Positions 41,825 through 49,623 of a stretch of 64,000 nucleotides of DNA are shown one piece after another. This stretch comes from JABDIY01 sp963751955 (lineage in GTDB: Bacteria > Actinomycetota > Acidimicrobiia > Acidimicrobiales > SZUA-35). Below the pieces are notes generated by a model. It did not search any database and was not told where the DNA came from. It worked only from the letters and a program-made list of their open reading frames with translations. The first letter of the stretch is position 1. Every line of letters starts with the position of its first letter. A program made the translations under genes and the position numbers. Location of the stretch: positions 682,001 to 746,000 of the forward strand of contig CAVVWM010000002.1 of the NCBI GenBank assembly GCA_963751955.1, written 5' to 3'.

Positions 41825-42702
41825 ATGGAGTGGATCACGGTGACAGCGCCTTCTGTTTCTGAGGCAAAGGAAAGACTCCTTGACAAACTCGGAGTTCCTG
41901 ATGGAGAAGCCGAATTCGTCGTCGAGGACGAAGGCGAGTCGAAGTTCTTTGGGTTCCGCAAGACAGAGGCCCGGGTGAAAGCCAGGGTGCTTCCCAAAGG
42001 CCCCGAACCGCGACGGGACCGCAAGAAAGGTCGAAACGAGCGTGGTCAGAAGAAGCGCAGCCAGAACAAATCCAGTAGCACAGACGACCGTTCACCCGAT
42101 AGCGGATCGACTGGTGGGAACCGCAACAGAGGTTCGAAAAACAAGCCGTCAGCACCCCTGACCAAACAGCGGGTGAAGTTGACAAGGCGAAACGCCCAAC
42201 CAAGAAGCGACAGGCCCAGGCAAGGGTCCAGAAAGAAGAGATCAGCGTGGACCAGGTAGAAGAGAACATGCAGCGTTTTCTTGACGGTTTGACCACCGCT
42301 TTCGGAATTGATGAGAAGGCCGAGATCGAACAGGACGAAGAGAACATCGTTGGCCACATTCGGGGTCAACATGGCGTTCTAATAGGACCCAAGGCGCGAA
42401 CTCTCGATGCGATACAGGAGATCACGAAGATCGCATCGTTCAAGGGTGGAACCTCGCCGGCCCGATTGAAAGTGGATGTTGGTGGCTACCGAAGCAAACG
42501 TGCGGCAGCCCTGACCCAATTCGCACAAAAGGCGGCGGAGAAAGCAATCGATGGCCAGACCGAGGTAGTGCTCGACCCGATGAGTTCGGCCGACCGCAAA
42601 GTGGTCCATGATGCGTTATCGGAGATCGATGGCATCGAGACCCGATCCGTGGGCACCGACCCACGACGTCGGGTCGTGCTTGCGCCCCTGTCCACGGACT
42701 GA
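41825..42702 (+). CDS. jag: Jag/KhpB-like RNA-binding protein, interrupted by a frame change
   Basis: KH-R3H RNA-binding protein partnered with YidC. The N-terminal Jag_N domain begins EWITVTAPSVSEAKERLLD, a basic disordered linker follows, then the KH domain (NIVGHIRGQHGVLIGPKART) and R3H (YRSKRAAALTQFAQKAAEKA). The frame changes at the AAAAA run 42137-42141: inserting one A lets the linker read on as KKQAVSTPDQTAGEVDKAKR and join the KH domain. A GTG at 42247 can start the KH-R3H half alone. Sequence error is likely, but the linker would tolerate real slippage. Confidence 0.88.
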
Positions 42703-42715
42703 GTCGATTGGGTCC

Positions 42716-43345
42716 GTGACAGACCCGCAGCCAGTAAGCGACCTTGCCCGAGTCCTCGTCGAGTCACATCGACGGGGGTTCTTGGGGCCGGGTGCGGTGG
42801 AGCCACATCTGGCGAGTGCACAAGCCTTTGCGCGCGTCTTGCCTATGGCTTGCATAAAGGGAGAGGCCTCTCTACTAGATTTGGGGAGCGGTGGTGGGGT
42901 GCCCGCACTCCCCTTGCTGGTGTGGCTCGGGATGCTTCGGGCCACAATGGTCGACGCCCGATCCAAGCGAACGCGTTTTTTGTTGGAGGCCGTGAAGACC
43001 CTAGGACTAGAGGATCGTGCGGGTGTCGTCACCGCTCGGATCGAGGATGTACGTGAGCAGAACAGCGGTCATCACGCGATAACAGCGCGTAGTTTCGGGC
43101 CACCATCGGCCACGTTGGAAATAGCGAGTGTTCTCCTCAACCTTGGTGGCTACGCACTTATCAGTGAACCGCCCAATGGGCGCCTATGGGCAGCCGATGG
43201 GCTGGAGCGTCTCGGGGTTGTGCAACGCTCGGCACCGGGAGCAGCAATCGCCGTCTTCGAACGCGTCGGTACCACGCCGAAGTTTCGCCGATGGAAACAC
43301 ATGGTGGATCGCCCGGCCGTCGACGTGAGGCGCCGGGCGACCTAG
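42716..43345 (+). CDS. rsmG: 16S rRNA (guanine-N7) methyltransferase RsmG
   Basis: 209 residues from GTG 42716. Motif I is LLDLGSGGGVPALPLLV; ATMVDARSKRTRFLLEA and ITARSFGPP follow, matching RsmG (GidB), which methylates G527 of 16S rRNA. Loss-of-function confers low-level streptomycin resistance in the family. Just downstream of jag. Confidence 0.93.
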   Translation: MTDPQPVSDLARVLVESHRRGFLGPGAVEPHLASAQAFARVLPMACIKGEASLLDLGSGGGVPALPLLVWLGMLRATMVDARSKRTRFLLEAVKTLGLEDRAGVVTARIEDVREQNSGHHAITARSFGPPSATLEIASVLLNLGGYALISEPPNGRLWAADGLERLGVVQRSAPGAAIAVFERVGTTPKFRRWKHMVDRPAVDVRRRAT

Positions 43346-43428
43346 AACGATCGCCGGGGGAGGGAGCGGCCAACCCAAGTTCGTAGCGCTCCCCCAGTTA
43401 CCCATGGGTAGGCCCTAGAGTCGCTGGA

Positions 43429-44373
43429 ATGGCAAGAATCTCTGCGGACCAGATGGGCCTGCGGGACGCTGCGGACCTTTTCGGCGTCTCGATCGATACC
43501 TTACGGCGACGTATTCGAGACAACCAGCTCGACGAAGCCCAATTGGTTCAAGGTCCCTTCGGCGCCACGTGGATACTGCCGCGTGCATCCCTCCGTGTGA
43601 TCGCCGAGCGCGAGCAATGGGATCTGAACGATGTTTCACGTGGCGCGACCCATGGGCAACCCCTCGAAGCAGCGCTCGCTGCCGCATCGATTCCGCAATT
43701 GACAACTGAGCTCTCACCCGAAGGCATCAGACCGGTCCCTGGGGGATCCGACGTGATTGATCTCACAGTGTCGGGGGCTTCGGACTCATCAGCTAACTCC
43801 GACCCGACCCTCAGCGGTACAGCGTCGGATACGCCGGGTGCATCAACAGGAGTCGGAACTGCGGTGGTGGACCTGACGGCTTCGATAGCGAGTGAGGTCG
43901 CCAAGGGTCTCGCGGAGAACGTACAGGTGGAGCTCACCGCAGTCCGGGAGGCCATCACGGCGGCCGAAGTGAAAGCGGTTGCTGCCGAAGCTCGAACCGA
44001 TGCCTTGCGCGCGGAGAAGGGCCGGCTCGAGGCACAGCTCAAACGCGCAGAGGCGGACATTGAGTACTGGCGTTCACAACACGATCGCCTCGATCGGGAC
44101 TTGGACCGAGAGAGGGGGCTGCGCACCACTTCAGACAAGGCTAAAGCCGTTGCCGAGTCAGAAACCCGTGAAGTCCGCCAACGCGTCGCCGAGCTTTCAG
44201 TTGGACTCAATGAGACACAGGCGAGGGAGCGGGCCCTCATCGTGGCCGAGGCATCGTTGGCCGCTGAATTGGATCAGGCAATCATGGCGATGGGCTGGTG
44301 GTCACGACGGAGATTGGAACGACTTCAAGCAAGATCGGCGGCGAGAACACTACCGGCACCAGCGGGAGACTAG
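43429..44373 (+). CDS. HTH and coiled-coil protein between rsmG and parA
   Basis: 314 residues. The N-terminus (about 10-70) has a MerR-like or excisionase-like winged HTH: LRDAADLFGVSIDTLRRRIR, followed by a wing-like GATWILPRASL. A low-complexity Ser/Thr/Asp region follows, then a long coiled coil (about 145-285; LRAEKGRLEAQLKRAEADIE) and a short basic end. It does not match RsmG, ParA or ParB. Position suggests a chromosome-segregation role. A parS-like sequence is inside it. Confidence 0.8.
   Translation: MARISADQMGLRDAADLFGVSIDTLRRRIRDNQLDEAQLVQGPFGATWILPRASLRVIAEREQWDLNDVSRGATHGQPLEAALAAASIPQLTTELSPEGIRPVPGGSDVIDLTVSGASDSSANSDPTLSGTASDTPGASTGVGTAVVDLTASIASEVAKGLAENVQVELTAVREAITAAEVKAVAAEARTDALRAEKGRLEAQLKRAEADIEYWRSQHDRLDRDLDRERGLRTTSDKAKAVAESETREVRQRVAELSVGLNETQARERALIVAEASLAAELDQAIMAMGWWSRRRLERLQARSAARTLPAPAGD
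43632..43647. promoter_or_regulatory. parS-like site
   Basis: TGTTTCACGTGGCGCG matches 12 of 16 positions of the consensus TGTTTCACGTGAAACA, with a perfect left half. It lies in the HTH gene, 0.8 kb upstream of parA. Confidence 0.4.
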
Positions 44374-44437
44374 GATCGGCCAGGTCTGGGACTATTGGCT
44401 TTGTGGCCTGTGCCCGGCTTGACGGTCCGAAACTCAT

Positions 44438-44453
44438 TGCGAAACGTGAAACA
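44438..44453. promoter_or_regulatory. parS-like site before parA
   Basis: TGCGAAACGTGAAACA matches 12 of 16 consensus positions with a perfect right half, 4 bases before the parA ATG. It may be a ParB site or an autoregulatory operator. Confidence 0.4.
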
Positions 44454-44457
44454 TCAA

Positions 44458-45288
44458 ATGGAGAACAGCCTCTATATAGCCCCAGATGCTCCAGCCGCTG
44501 GATCAACACCACGGCGCGTGCCTCGGATCATTGCGGTTGCGAACCAGAAGGGCGGCGTTGGCAAGACCACAACCACCGTGAGTCTTGGTGCCGCTGCGGC
44601 CGATCTTGGTCATCGCGTGCTCATCATCGACCTCGATCCCCAGGGCAACGCATCTACGGGCCTTGGGATCAATCCCCGTAACCTCCAAGCCACGATGTAT
44701 GACGTGATCATCAGCCAGATTCCGTTGGATGACGCGATTGAAGCCACGATCGTTAAGAACCTCTTTATTGCACCCTCGAACCTTGATCTGGCCGGAGCCG
44801 AGATCGAGCTCGTTCCCGCCATGTCGAGGGAAACCCGTTTGAAGAACGCTATTGCGTCGGTGGCAGACGACTTCGACATCGTTCTGATCGACTGTCCGCC
44901 CTCGCTGGGATTGCTCACGATCAATGCTTTTGCGGCGGCATCAGAAGTCCTCGTTCCGATTCAGTGTGAGTACTACGCATTGGAGGGACTTGGACAGCTG
45001 CTCCGAAACGTGACTCTGGTCCAACGCAACCTGAATCCGACGCTTGAGGTGTCGACAATCGTTCTGGTGATGTTCGATGCCCGAACAAAACTCGCCGCTC
45101 AGGTTGCCAGGGAGGTGCGAGGACACTTCGAGAGCAAGGTCTGTAAGACGGTGATCCCGAGAACGGTTCGCCTGTCTGAGGCTCCGAGTTTTGGTCAGCC
45201 GATCACCGTGTACGCGCCAAGTTCTCGTGGCGCGATCGCCTACAGAGATCTCGCAGCGGAAGTGGCAGGCGTCCGCACCCCGGTGTAA
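44458..45288 (+). CDS. parA: Chromosome-partitioning ATPase ParA
   Basis: 276 residues from ATG 44458 (TTG 44395 is in frame upstream). Deviant Walker A KGGVGKTTT (31-39), IIDLDPQGNASTGLG and VLIDCPPSLGLLT are the ParA/Soj set. It forms nucleoid-bound dimers that pull the ParB-parS complex. Three bases separate it from parB. Confidence 0.96.
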   Translation: MENSLYIAPDAPAAGSTPRRVPRIIAVANQKGGVGKTTTTVSLGAAAADLGHRVLIIDLDPQGNASTGLGINPRNLQATMYDVIISQIPLDDAIEATIVKNLFIAPSNLDLAGAEIELVPAMSRETRLKNAIASVADDFDIVLIDCPPSLGLLTINAFAAASEVLVPIQCEYYALEGLGQLLRNVTLVQRNLNPTLEVSTIVLVMFDARTKLAAQVAREVRGHFESKVCKTVIPRTVRLSEAPSFGQPITVYAPSSRGAIAYRDLAAEVAGVRTPV

Positions 45289-45291
45289 GTC

Positions 45292-46245
45292 ATGGCGCAC
45301 GGTATCCACTCGCTCATTCCGCCCCCAGCGGATTCTGAAATGCCTTTGATTACTGAGCCTTCGGTCATTTCAGCAGCCGAGCCCCGTTCAAATGCCGAGC
45401 AGGTGGTGGGTGCACATCAGATGATTCCCATCGCATCGATTCGAGCCAGTAGTCTTCAGCCCCGTACGTCCTTTGACGACGATTCCCTGCAGGGCCTGGC
45501 TCGTTCGATCGAGGCATTGGGTGTGCTCCAGCCAATCCTGGTTCGGCGAGCCGACGAGGGTTATGAGTTGATCGCAGGAGAGCGGCGGTGGCGGGCCTCT
45601 CAGCTGGCCGGTCTGGCGTCCATTCCGGCAATCGTGCGCGAGATCGACGACGAACGGTCTCTGGGCGAAGCACTGGTGGAAAATGTTCAACGACAGGACC
45701 TCAACGCAATTGATGAGGCGTTCGCCTTCCAACAGCTGATGGAGGACTTCCATCTATCTCAGAATGAGATTGCAGCTCGGGTCGGCAAGAGCCGAGCGAG
45801 TATCGCTAATACGATTCGGCTACTGCAACTTCCCAGCTCGGTCCGCCAGCTCGTCTCAGCAGGTGACATAAGCGCTGGACACGGGCGAGCGTTGCTGATG
45901 GTGGACAACACCGAGGAGCAGCTGCGGTTGGCGGGGGAGTGCATCAAAGCAAGTTGGTCGGTCCGGCACCTCGAATCTGTCGTCCGGGGCCAAGCCCGGG
46001 ACTCTTTGAGCGCACCCAAGAAGAGGCGTAACAAGAGGAGGTCCGGTTCCAATGGTGCCTCGGCGGCCGGAGCGTCTGCAGTTTCCGCAACTGCAGCGCT
46101 TGAGGTAGAAGACCAGCTCAGTGACCTCTTGAACACCACAGTCGAAGTGGTGAATAAAGGCGGGCGTCACCAGTTGGTGATCGACTTCGCTGATGCTGAA
46201 GATTTGGGTCGCATCGTTGCCATCGTTGCCGCTGCTACGGAATAG
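45292..46245 (+). CDS. parB: Chromosome-partitioning protein ParB
   Basis: 317 residues. The CTPase/ParB_N domain has GERRWRASQLAGL and ALVENVQRQDLNAIDEA, the HTH is LSQNEIAARVGKSRASIANT, and a basic linker leads to the C-terminal dimer domain. It loads at parS and slides as a CTP clamp. No additional domain is seen. Fits the ParA partner. Confidence 0.96.
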   Translation: MAHGIHSLIPPPADSEMPLITEPSVISAAEPRSNAEQVVGAHQMIPIASIRASSLQPRTSFDDDSLQGLARSIEALGVLQPILVRRADEGYELIAGERRWRASQLAGLASIPAIVREIDDERSLGEALVENVQRQDLNAIDEAFAFQQLMEDFHLSQNEIAARVGKSRASIANTIRLLQLPSSVRQLVSAGDISAGHGRALLMVDNTEEQLRLAGECIKASWSVRHLESVVRGQARDSLSAPKKRRNKRRSGSNGASAAGASAVSATAALEVEDQLSDLLNTTVEVVNKGGRHQLVIDFADAEDLGRIVAIVAAATE

Positions 46246-46302
46246 AACACCTGGATAAAGGGTTCACAACCGTGATCCCATCGCCCTGCGAAAAGGAAAG
46301 CA

Positions 46303-46623
46303 ATGTCAGAAAACACTCTCACACTCACAGCCGAGAACTTCGATGAAGTGCTTGCAGCGTCAGAGACACCGATCGTGGTTGACTTCTGGGCAGAGTGGTG
46401 CGGTCCTTGCAAGATGATCGCTCCCATTCTCGACGAGATAGCCGAGGAGCAAGCTGGCAAGGTACGGGTTGCAAAGCTGAATGTCGACGAGGCGTCGGAA
46501 ATCGCGATGCGCTACGGCGTCATGAGTATCCCCACCATGATCAAGTTCACTGGCGGCGAAGTCGACAAGCGTGTCACCGGCGCCAAGGCAAAGGGCCAAC
46601 TCATGGAAGAACTCGCCATCTAG
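46303..46623 (+). CDS. trxA: Thioredoxin
   Basis: 106 residues. The redox site is WCGPC (C33, C36) with DFWAEWCGPCKMIAP, and the cis-proline loop SIPTM is present. Cytoplasmic disulfide reductase fed by TrxB, encoded convergently just downstream. GGAAAG lies upstream of the ATG. Confidence 0.97.
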   Translation: MSENTLTLTAENFDEVLAASETPIVVDFWAEWCGPCKMIAPILDEIAEEQAGKVRVAKLNVDEASEIAMRYGVMSIPTMIKFTGGEVDKRVTGAKAKGQLMEELAI

Positions 46624-46630
46624 CGCCGTT

Positions 46631-46657
46631 TGTCGCCTCCAGCGGCCGCCGGAGACA
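46631..46657. terminator. Hairpin between convergent trxA and trxB
   Basis: CTCC and GGAG with outer TGT/ACA flank a GCGGCCGC palindrome in the 37-base gap between the two stops. Plausible bidirectional terminator; no long T run. Confidence 0.4.
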
Positions 46658-46660
46658 GTT

Positions 46661-47614
46661 CTAGTGCTCCAGCCACCGCTCGGCGTCGAGGGCCGCAGCG
46701 CAGCCAGAGCCGGCAGCGGTGATGGCTTGGCGATATTTGTCGTCCTGGACGTCTCCGCAGGCGAAGACACCTGCGACGTTGGTCTGGGTGCCATGGGGGC
46801 TAGTGACCAGATACCCATTGTCTTTCATTTCGAGCTGACCTTTGAACAGATCGGTGTTGGGTCGGTGCCCAATGGCGACAAACATGCCGCTTGCCTCCAT
46901 CTCGCGCTTCTCCCCGCTGATCACGTTTTCAACCTCGACACCGGTCATGGAGTCGCCACCGAGCACGTCGGTGATGACGGTATTCCACAAGAACGTGATC
47001 TTGGGGTTGGCCATGGCTCGATCCTGCATGATTTGGCTGGCTCGCAGCTCTTCACGTCGATGGATGATGGTGACCGAACGGGCGAACTTGGTGAGGAAGT
47101 TGGCTTCCTCCATAGCCGAGTCGCCGCCGCCCACCATCACGATGTCCTGGTCTCTGAAGAAGAACCCATCGCAGGTGGCGCAAGTGGAAACCCCGCGACC
47201 GATCAGTCGCTGTTCGTTGGGGAGTTCGAGCATGAGAGCCTTGGCTCCTGTGGAGATGATGATCGATCGAGCCTGGTACGTGGGCTCAGCGGCGTCCGGG
47301 TCCCCGATCCAGATGCTGAACGGACGACTGGAGAGGTCGACTTTGGTGACCTTTTCGGTGCGAAGGTCGGCACCGAATCGCTCGGCCTGGGCTCGGCAAT
47401 TCAGCATGAGTTCAGGGCCCATGATTCCTTCTGGAAACCCCGGAAAATTCTCGACCTCGGTGGTGAGCATGAGCTGCCCGCCCGGTTGATCCCCGGTGGA
47501 TGAAGGTTCGCCTTCGATCACCAGGGGTTCGAGGGAGGCGCGGGCGGAGTAGATGGCCGCAGTGAGGCCAGCGGGGCCGCTACCGATGATCGCAACGTTT
47601 CTGACCTCGGGCAT
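46661..47614 (-). CDS. trxB: Thioredoxin reductase
   Basis: 317 residues from ATG 47614; an upstream in-frame start exists but precedes the FAD domain by 22 residues. GSGPAGLTAAIYSARA binds FAD, C145-A-T-C148 is the redox disulfide, VMVGGGDSAMEEA binds NADPH, and GVFACGDVQD is the second FAD segment. Reduces thioredoxin with NADPH. Confidence 0.97.
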   Translation of the reverse strand: MPEVRNVAIIGSGPAGLTAAIYSARASLEPLVIEGEPSSTGDQPGGQLMLTTEVENFPGFPEGIMGPELMLNCRAQAERFGADLRTEKVTKVDLSSRPFSIWIGDPDAAEPTYQARSIIISTGAKALMLELPNEQRLIGRGVSTCATCDGFFFRDQDIVMVGGGDSAMEEANFLTKFARSVTIIHRREELRASQIMQDRAMANPKITFLWNTVITDVLGGDSMTGVEVENVISGEKREMEASGMFVAIGHRPNTDLFKGQLEMKDNGYLVTSPHGTQTNVAGVFACGDVQDDKYRQAITAAGSGCAAALDAERWLEH

Positions 47615-47737
47615 GGGTTCTTGTCCTTCGACGGGGGAGAGTTTACCGGGACCGTAACGGGCCCTTGGAGACCTAACCAACCATGTTCGGTGGTTGTTCC
47701 AACGCAGCGACCCAATTCCGTGGCGGCGATGTAGGAG

Positions 47738-48058
47738 CTATTTCTCTTTCTTGCGCCAGAGCACCCATCCGCCGACGAGGAAGAGTGCCCCGAAGGTTAG
47801 GTAACTCGGCCAGATCTCACCTTCTTCCACGAAAGGCAAGACCTTGGCGTAGACGGTGCCGACAAAACGAACGAGAACGACGAGGAACAGAATGCCGATG
47901 ATCAGTGCAATGAGTGCCATCGCCAATCCGTAGACGGCGACGCGTGAGGCGACGAGAGCCTTCCCCGTACTGGCAGCCCGGACCGTGTCGACATAACCGA
48001 CAACGGTGGCGGTGGCCCGACCAGCCCAGTCGGTGTCCTCTTGGCCGGTTTCACTCAT
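47738..48058 (-). CDS. Small membrane protein, holin-superfamily-like
   Basis: 106 residues from ATG 48058. Two helices (VAVYGLAMALIALIIGILFL and PSYLTFGALFLVGGWVLW) with short tails. Layout resembles actinobacterial small envelope proteins near the sigma/anti-sigma cluster. No confident function. Confidence 0.65.
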   Translation of the reverse strand: MSETGQEDTDWAGRATATVVGYVDTVRAASTGKALVASRVAVYGLAMALIALIIGILFLVVLVRFVGTVYAKVLPFVEEGEIWPSYLTFGALFLVGGWVLWRKKEK

Positions 48059-48097
48059 TGGCTCCACAGGCGCCGATGTTATCGACTTAGAACGTGT

Positions 48098-49030
48098 TCA
48101 GTCGACTTGAACACACTGAGGCAGCTCGAACACGAGGAGCTCACCGTCGATGAGAACGACAAGTTCGAACTCGACCCCGCTCTGCTGCACGGCGATTCCT
48201 TCAACGATTTGATCTGCCGACACCAGTTGAACCGCAGCTGCGAAACAGAGTGCCTCATTGGCCGGGGCAGTGGAGTCGGGTGACATCGAGGACCGGGCGG
48301 CAACATCTGCGGGAAGGTCTGACAAGGTGGCATCGGCGAGGTTGAACCCATCCACGATCTCGAGCGGTCCAAGCGGACCTGACTGGCTGAAATCGGTGGT
48401 GTCATTGGCTCCATTTTCATCGCTTGCAGGAACCTTGGATTCCTCCAACGCCTCTGACGCCTCCGCCATTTCGCTGTCGCCTGCACCCTCGTCGGCAACC
48501 CCAGGTTGAGTACTGCGCTCCAGCGCTACCGCTGAGCCACCGGAGTCGTCTCCGGAGACCGCAGCTTCGTCGGCGTCGTCGGAGCCCCCGAAACCGCCCT
48601 GCAATGAGAGAAACCCGACTCCACCAATGACCGCCATCGCGGCTGCGACCGCCGTGAGTCTCCGCAGACGATCGTTCAGCCGCTGAGCGTTGGCCTGGCG
48701 CAAAATCCCATCGGAGCCGCGACCGGCTCGAGCGGCGGCAAGGCTTTTCACCTCGGGAGAATCCATAGCGACGAGAGCTGCTGCCAATTGCTCTGACCGG
48801 AAGGCGGTTGGTGCCGGGACGGACGCGAGTGCAGCGAGCGCATTCTTGGCGTCCGCCATTTCGGCGGAGAGATCCTGAATGGTTGTCTCATGATCGACTG
48901 CGTACTGCTCGAGGTCAACCAGCTCGGATGAGTCGAGTTCGCCGTCGAGTAGCGCGGAGACCATCGCCGCAGTTTCGTCGACCTCGGGTGGGGTGATGGG
49001 GGAGTGGGAGTCGGGGGAGTTCATCGTCAT
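48098..49030 (-). CDS. Transmembrane anti-sigma factor
   Basis: 310 residues. The N-terminal cytoplasmic anti-sigma domain begins with AMVSALLDGELDSSE, a helix (LTAVAAAMAVIGGVGFLSL) crosses the membrane, and an acidic, low-complexity extracytoplasmic region follows, with a compact C-terminal part. No zinc-type HxxxCxxC is visible. The ATG overlaps the stop of the ECF sigma gene, the standard coupling of a sigma with its antagonist. Confidence 0.85.
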   Translation of the reverse strand: MTMNSPDSHSPITPPEVDETAAMVSALLDGELDSSELVDLEQYAVDHETTIQDLSAEMADAKNALAALASVPAPTAFRSEQLAAALVAMDSPEVKSLAAARAGRGSDGILRQANAQRLNDRLRRLTAVAAAMAVIGGVGFLSLQGGFGGSDDADEAAVSGDDSGGSAVALERSTQPGVADEGAGDSEMAEASEALEESKVPASDENGANDTTDFSQSGPLGPLEIVDGFNLADATLSDLPADVAARSSMSPDSTAPANEALCFAAAVQLVSADQIVEGIAVQQSGVEFELVVLIDGELLVFELPQCVQVD

Positions 49031-49623
49031 TGCGTCGGACGTTCTGGTTTGGAGCGACGTTTCGGTTCTATGACGCTCTCGCTTTCGGTTTGGTTCCCCA
49101 CTGCGGAGGAAAGGTGATTTCGGCCCCGGGCTATCCGGCTGCGGACCGTGCCAGGCGGGATGTTGAGCAGCTCGGAGATTTCGTTGTAGTCGCAACCAAC
49201 GATGTCCCTCAGAACCAGCGGAAGTCGGAAGTCCTCAGCCAAGTGATCGAGCGCCACGGTAAGCACCATCCGATCGGTTGTCTGAGCATCGTGGCTCTGG
49301 GAGGTGACCGGGGTATCCAGAACTTGATCGGAGGGGAGCGGACGGCGTTTACGACGCCGGATCTCATCGAGGCAAGCATTGGTTGCCACCCGGTAGGCCC
49401 AAGTTGAGAACTTGGATCGGTTGTCGAATCGGGAGATGCCTCGGACGATTGCCAGAAGCGCCTCCTGGCAGCCGTCGGCGGCATCGGCATCGTTGCCCAT
49501 GATGCGGCGACAGACCGCATAGATCCGGTCGTATTCTGATTCCAGCAGCGCATTCATGGCCTTTTTGTCGCCCTTCCGGGCGGAGGTGATGAGGTCGCTT
49601 TGGTTGTGTCGTGCTGGGTTCAC
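49027..49623 (-). CDS. ECF RNA polymerase sigma factor (SigM-like)
   Basis: 198 residues. Region 2: RIYAVCRRIMGNDADAADGCQ and STWAYRVATNACLDEIRRRKR; region 4: PLVLRDIVGCDYNEISELL and PPGTVRSRIARGRNHL. By position it corresponds to mycobacterial sigM beside trxB. GTG start overlaps the stop of the kinase gene (GTGA), tying the sigma factor to the kinase transcript. Confidence 0.93.
   Translation of the reverse strand: MNPARHNQSDLITSARKGDKKAMNALLESEYDRIYAVCRRIMGNDADAADGCQEALLAIVRGISRFDNRSKFSTWAYRVATNACLDEIRRRKRRPLPSDQVLDTPVTSQSHDAQTTDRMVLTVALDHLAEDFRLPLVLRDIVGCDYNEISELLNIPPGTVRSRIARGRNHLSSAVGNQTESESVIEPKRRSKPERPTQ

Noticed and set aside
43429..44373. Third Par protein or a classical MerR regulator
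   Set aside because: HTH is followed by a low-complexity region and coiled coil, not an effector domain, and no ParA/B motif is present.
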